Shown: in pieces, positions 59,648 through 64,000 of the stretch
Layout: each line of letters opens with the position of its first letter
Position numbering within the stretch: the stretch's first letter is position 1
Assembly: GCA_030248195.1 (NCBI GenBank)
Contig: JASAND010023192.1
Span: 1 to 64,000, forward strand
DNA from: Trissonchulus latispiculum
Lineage: Eukaryota > Nematoda > Enoplea > Enoplida > Ironidae
Direction of reading: 5' to 3'
Length of the DNA: 64,000 nt
The notes under the pieces: generated by a model
Seen by the model: only the letters and a program-made list of their open reading frames with translations
What the model was told of the DNA's origin: nothing
Databases searched by the model: none
Translations under genes and position numbers: made by a program

Positions 59648-62202
59648 ATAGTGGAGACTTTAAACTCTCTCTCTCTCTTTCTCTCAATAAGCTCAGTCGC
59701 TACAGATGCTCCCTTATCTTCCATTCCATTTTTTGTGGTTTTACTCTGCTGTTTTTATTATGTGTCAGTATATTATGTTGTTTACATTTTCAGCATATCC
59801 AAATTAAGTTGTTTTTGAACACAGTATATATTTGTTATTGAGGTATATATGTTGTCTTGTTTGATTATAATACATTAACTATAGTATGTTATGTTTGTAG
59901 TTCCTTCTGCGTGGGGGATTGCAGATTTTTTACTTTTTACGGGCTATCATTTGTGCTGGTCTTCATAATTTTAGTGTTATAGTTTACATACATTATGCTA
60001 GATTATTTGTTGAGATTAAGTGGCATGGCATGCCTGTTGTTATTGTTTTGTGCTAGTTTTGTTGTCACGTATCGTTTAGTAAATTCTTGGTGAAAAGAGT
60101 CAAAACTTAAACATTTATCTTGAAAATTCCTAATATTTACGTATATATGTATGTCTTTCTATCCGTGAAGTTTCGCACAATTTCATTATGAGAAAGAAAT
60201 TCCGTTTCATCAAGCGTTCATTATCCTTCCTTAGTTCTGTTCGTTTGTGTTTTTCTTGTCTTTGTGATGTGTGGTAGTTTTTTCTGTTTAGTTTGTAACA
60301 GCAGTTAGGGTGTGATTATCTAGTCTGCTGTAGACACTTCAGCTTTGCTTCATTTGCTTTATTATTTTAGAATTAGTTAATACTAGACCGTCGTTACGTA
60401 TATCATGATTATAATATTCTTGTATGGTGGCTTGTAGTCATATTTATCATGTTTTGTCACTAAAATTTTCGTCATCTTCTGAATGTTAGTCAAATATATC
60501 TTTTGCAGATTTATGGATTGCAAAGGACTTATTAGTCCCCTTAAACAAAAAACTTGCAATTTTACCAGTTACTTTTATCTGTATGATTTTTAAGACTTTT
60601 TTAGTGGTATAAACGTAAAGTTTATTTTGTGTACCATATTATGTTCCCTGAGCACATGCCTTTGGTTGTAATATAGTACTTTTAAATGTTACTTTGTTTC
60701 TGTATATGTTAATAATAAGTATAATATACTATCTGTGCTATTTTTCACTGGAACGTTCTGATGTGCTGTTTTCACTGCATAATTTTGTGGCTTTATTTTC
60801 GCTTATTATCTGTAAACTAAACTTGTTGAGGTCTTTTAGGGTAAGATAGCTACATGTTGCTATTTTTGTAAATCCAAAACGATATACCAAAATAACAAAT
60901 GCGTGAAACACCGCGCTATCTTACCCAACATACCTACTGTAATTCTTTCACTTTTTCTTTTTGCTTTTATTGTACTTTACGAGGCTTTATTATTGCATAT
61001 CCTGTACTGTTTTTGCAGCTGTTTATTTTTACCAGTATTATACATCATTTACGTTCTGTATTCGCGCGTTAATCTAACCAGCTTTGGTTTAAGCTTTAAA
61101 GCTGTACTTTTGTATTCTCACCTTTCGTTATGTATTACCACCCTTATTATTAGTACAAATTTCTATTTAGCTTGGAGAGCGCAAAACTACTTGGTAGGCC
61201 ATGAACAAAGTTATATTTTGATTTTTTGCGAACTTTCACGTTTTTGGTGTGGCCGCCGGGGTTTCTGTGCTCGTTTTTTAATGAATTGGCATATGAAGAT
61301 TTTATATAATATTTTCCTGCATTACCAAAAGGGTTCACTAAAAAAACTGCACATAATGTTCAGTAAAACTAAATTACACTACTTATTTAAAGTAGATTTC
61401 TGCAATAACCATATTTGTATGCCAGTTCCTCCTGATTCTGCCCAATCTGTCGTGCTTTTTGTTTATTACATTGTGTAGTATTCAGCGATTCCTAACTAAG
61501 GTACTGTTACTAATTGATTCGTACATTTGTAATAACCTTGTAACGGGCGGGTGTTTAAATTTTAAGGAAAACCCTGGATGTCATAAAATTATTTTGCAAT
61601 TTTAATTCTGTGTATGCCAAAACATTTTAATGTGGAGAATTTAGGGGGATATAATTTGTGCGGTGCTTTGGCTTCTCGGTTCGTAATCATTCCATTTATT
61701 TTGCTTTGTAGTCTTTGTCCTACATGGTTCATGATTCCATTTTATTTTAGGGATTTATTTGCTTATCAAGGGTTTTTGTATAGAACTGTATATCTGTTAA
61801 CGTATCACTGTGGGCGTTAATTAAAAACTGGCTTTTCATGGATAGTACTATCGTTTATGTAGGGATTACAAGGAAGCTCTGCCAACACTCGGTTTAGCTT
61901 GATCTGTCCGGGTATCATTTGATGGGAAGTGGTCCCAACGTGATTGTGGTTCATTCTGATACCCTTAAGTTCTGGCGTCCGGGGAACAAACAAAAGAGTC
62001 AAGAGGCGGATCGGAATAGCGAAGATCAAGGATAGAAACCGTCGAGTATCACTTCAGTATAACCGTTTCTGAAGACGCTATTCAATTGGAACTATAGCCG
62101 ACTTAGCATTAACTAAGGGCCAAAACTGCATATCAGAATTGCCTGGGCGGAGTCATATTTTCTGTCCGTCGGTGACCTTCGTCTCTCCGCTTATTGTTTG
62201 TC
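59648..62202 (+). other. Probable 3' UTR and flank of MYT1 gene
   Basis: T-rich sequence after the stop, with a CT microsatellite at about 59668-59692 and an inverted pair GGGTAAGATAGC / GCTATCTTACCC (60838-60849 and 60916-60928) that could form a long-loop stem. No standard AATAAA is obvious near the stop. A 191-codon hydrophobic ORF at 60903 begins with GTG and is T-run-driven. Confidence 0.4.
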
Positions 62203-62210
62203 GTTATGCC

Positions 62211-63349
62211 TAGTGTTGTCATCCGGGCCTGTTTCGGGCTCAGGCCCCTTTCCGGGGCCGAGCCCGGCCGGATCAAGATTCGATCGGCCCGGCCCGAATT
62301 TCTTTCGGGCCCGGCCCGGAACAGGCCCGGATATTTTCCCGGGCCGTTTCCGGGCCAAAGGAAAAATTTATATTAAATGGTTAGAAAATCACCAAATCCC
62401 CCACCCCGGAATCCTTGAAACTAGAAGCTTTCCATTTTAACTGAATTAAAAATATTAATTTGAAAAATATGTTATTTTACATTTATTTCATATGAGTAAG
62501 ACACTCAGCTCTTCCTAATAGAACAAGCTTGCAAGATGCTCGACACATTAAGGCCGAAATCTCGGGGGGGGGGGTCTTCTCAGCATGTAAGCATACAACG
62601 CTGACATTTTTCAAAACGGGCGTTTTCGGCAAATTAAATACGATAACTTGAGCAAGAAAAGTTGTACAGCAATAATTTTTATATCGTTATGTTGCGCTAA
62701 ACAAGATCTTTTTAATGATATAAAAATTATGTAGTTCGGTTGAGGCATTCTCTCACAAATCCGGCAACAACGTAAAGCAATTCGAGGAAATGATGAAATT
62801 TCTTAAATTTTTGTGGAATGGATGTTTTATTGTCGGATTTGTGAGAGATTGCCTGAACCAAACTACATAATCTTTATATCGTTACAAAGATCTTATTCTA
62901 CGCAATATAATGATATAAAAATTATTGCTGCACGCCTTTCCCACCTCACGTTATAGTATTTAATTTGTCGAAAACGAACGTTTTTGACATGTCAGCGTGT
63001 ATGTTTACACGCTGAGGCTGAGAAGCCCTCCCGAGATTTCGGCCTTAATGTGTCGAGCATCTTGCAAGCTTATTCTATTAGGAAGAGGTGAGAGTCTTAC
63101 TCTTGGTATTATAAACTCTTGGTATCACTCATGTCTATTATCTGCTAAAAACTAATCGAAAATCATTTTTTACTAATTTTGACCATTCGGGCCGGTTTCG
63201 GGCCCGACATCCGGGCCGGGCCTCGGGCCTGTGTCGGGCTCGGGCTTCTGGCCGGGCCCGGGATGGACCTTGCCCGGGACCCAGCCCGGATGACAAGGAA
63301 TGGCTCGGCCCGGCCCGGGCCCGGATTTTTCTCTAACATGACAACACTA
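62211..63349. mobile_element. hAT-like element, 1139 bp, perfect 8 bp duplication, GC-rich ends
   Basis: Perfect 12 bp terminal inverted repeats TAGTGTTGTCAT (YARNG) flanked by identical 8 bp direct repeats GTTATGCC (62203-62210 and 63350-63357). Both subterminal regions (about 110 bp left, 150 bp right) are packed with GGGCCCGG and GGCCGGG words. The middle is an AT-rich palindrome (62492-63105). No transposase ORF. Confidence 0.92.
62492..63105. repeat. Large palindrome inside the hAT-like element
   Basis: The left and right arms (about 300 bp each) read the same inverted over landmarks CTTCCTAATAGAA, GCAAGATGCTCGACACATTAA, GGCCGAAATCTCGG, ATATAAAAATTAT and CGGATTTGTGAGAGA. A 10-base G-run at 62564 is shortened in the other arm. 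Confidence 0.8.
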
Positions 63350-63363
63350 GTTATGCCCATGTC

Positions 63364-63502
63364 AAGGTGAAATTTTCCCCCTAGAAATTCCCCCCTCGGA
63401 AATATTTCCCCGGTGAAATTTCCCCCCCTCCGGAAAAATATCACCGGTGACGTTTTTCCGGGGGGGGGGGGACAAATTTCTAGGGGGAAAAATTTCACCC
63501 TC
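63364..63502. repeat. Small palindromic repeat, about 140 bp
   Basis: The arms begin AGGTGAAATTTTCCCCCTAG and end in its inverted form; the centre holds CCGGTGAAATTTCC-type words and a G-run. It lies seven bases from the hAT insertion site and is related to 21121-21225. Confidence 0.6.
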
Positions 63503-63926
63503 ACACCGGCTACAGGGAGCAACACACTAAAGGACTGTCTTCGGATATGGTTGGAAATGCAACCGCTTCTTCGTGCAACTGAGGTGTTAAATGCATGTTG
63601 ATTTCTGTCAAATTGCAAGTTGATTTCGCTTTTAACTGTCCTAGAGTTAACCTACAAAACAGCAGCACGCGTCAGCTGACAAAATCTACATCAGACGCTA
63701 ACTGAACCTATTTTGGAAGGAGACCTGACACTGAAACTGAAACTTGTTTCAGTATTTTCCTCATAACATGAAGTTTTGAAGGTATTTTATTTAGTCTTTA
63801 TTTCGTTAATATTCTGCAGTGAGAGCCTAAATAATCATAAATTTATTATTAGTGAATATTATTTCTATCATAAATATTATTTCGGAATGCTGGAAACTAG
63901 TGATGTGGATCGGATCGGATCGGCAG
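63503..63926. other. Non-coding right flank
   Basis: AT-rich; contains GGATCGG triplication at 63907-63924. TAGTGATGTGGATCGG at 63899 also has a hAT-like start, but no partner is in the window. Confidence 0.35.
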
Positions 63927-64000
63927 TAGAGATGAGGATTTTGGCTCGCGGCTCGGCTCGGCTCGGCTCGGCTCGGCTCGCGAGCCGAGCCGGAGCCGAG
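63927..64000 (+). mobile_element. Left end of a hAT-like element, cut by window edge
   Basis: Begins TAGAGATGAG, the same ten bases as the element at 11188-11477, followed by (GGCTC) pentamer repeats and their inverted form GAGCCGAGCC. The right end is outside the window, so the duplication cannot be tested. Confidence 0.5.

Noticed and set aside
60903..61478. 191-codon hydrophobic ORF after the MYT1 stop
   Set aside because: It starts with GTG, is rich in Phe/Leu/Tyr because the DNA is T-rich, and has no recognisable motif or splice context.
62564..63047. A TTAA-duplicated element inside the hAT core (TTAAGGCCGAAATC ends)
   Set aside because: The inverted similarity continues well beyond the TTAA on both sides, so it is just part of the larger palindrome 62492-63105.
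1..64000. CRISPR arrays, bacterial operons, ribosome binding sites
   Set aside because: Tandem repeats here have diverged units and no regular spacers; the genes have spliceosomal introns, so the DNA is eukaryotic.

Overview
The window is eukaryotic nuclear DNA from an animal, probably an invertebrate bilaterian. It carries two multi-exon genes with GT-AG (once GC-AG) introns and T-rich acceptors, AT-rich non-coding DNA and many small transposons. Both genes are metazoan types: a Rab15-like small GTPase and a MYT1-family C2HC zinc-finger transcription factor. The phylum cannot be fixed from sequence alone; introns of a few hundred bases to several kb would suit a flatworm or another lophotrochozoan, but that is a guess.

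Layout. Positions 1-8170 are a mosaic of repeats: a 1.5 kb foldback, two tandem arrays built on a palindromic TGACCANTGGTCA box, two related TIR elements, and a 76-base G homopolymer. They probably lie in an intron or the 5' flank of the Rab gene, whose last four coding exons run from 8172 to 10699 (+). A T-rich tract follows to a possible polyA signal at 13521. From 11.2 to 20.3 kb comes a dense cluster of small non-autonomous DNA elements, several with readable 7-8 bp target-site duplications. A complete 4.5 kb Ty3/Gypsy-type LTR retrotransposon lies on the minus strand at 22097-26595, with 155 bp LTRs and a GTATT duplication. Positions 26.6-33.2 kb hold decayed repeats. Positions 33.3-46.6 kb are long, AT-rich and poor in recognisable transposons, and may be upstream or regulatory DNA of the MYT1 gene. 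That gene (+) has 15 coding exons from 49777 to 59647, closing exactly in frame to 1008 residues, with a possible extra 5' coding exon at 46687-46799. Past its stop are a T-rich 3' region and more hAT-like elements running off the window.

Function. The two host genes are on the same strand but have no evident functional link: one is a vesicle-traffic GTPase, the other a neural-type transcription factor. The most unusual content is the transposon population. It includes several hAT-like miniature elements (YARNG termini, 8 bp duplications) whose interiors are extremely GC-rich in an AT-rich genome. It also includes foldback elements with G11/C11 ends next to TTAA, and two long-TIR elements sharing a subterminal TAATATG motif. 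No transposase gene for any of them was seen here, so all must be mobilised from elsewhere or be dead.
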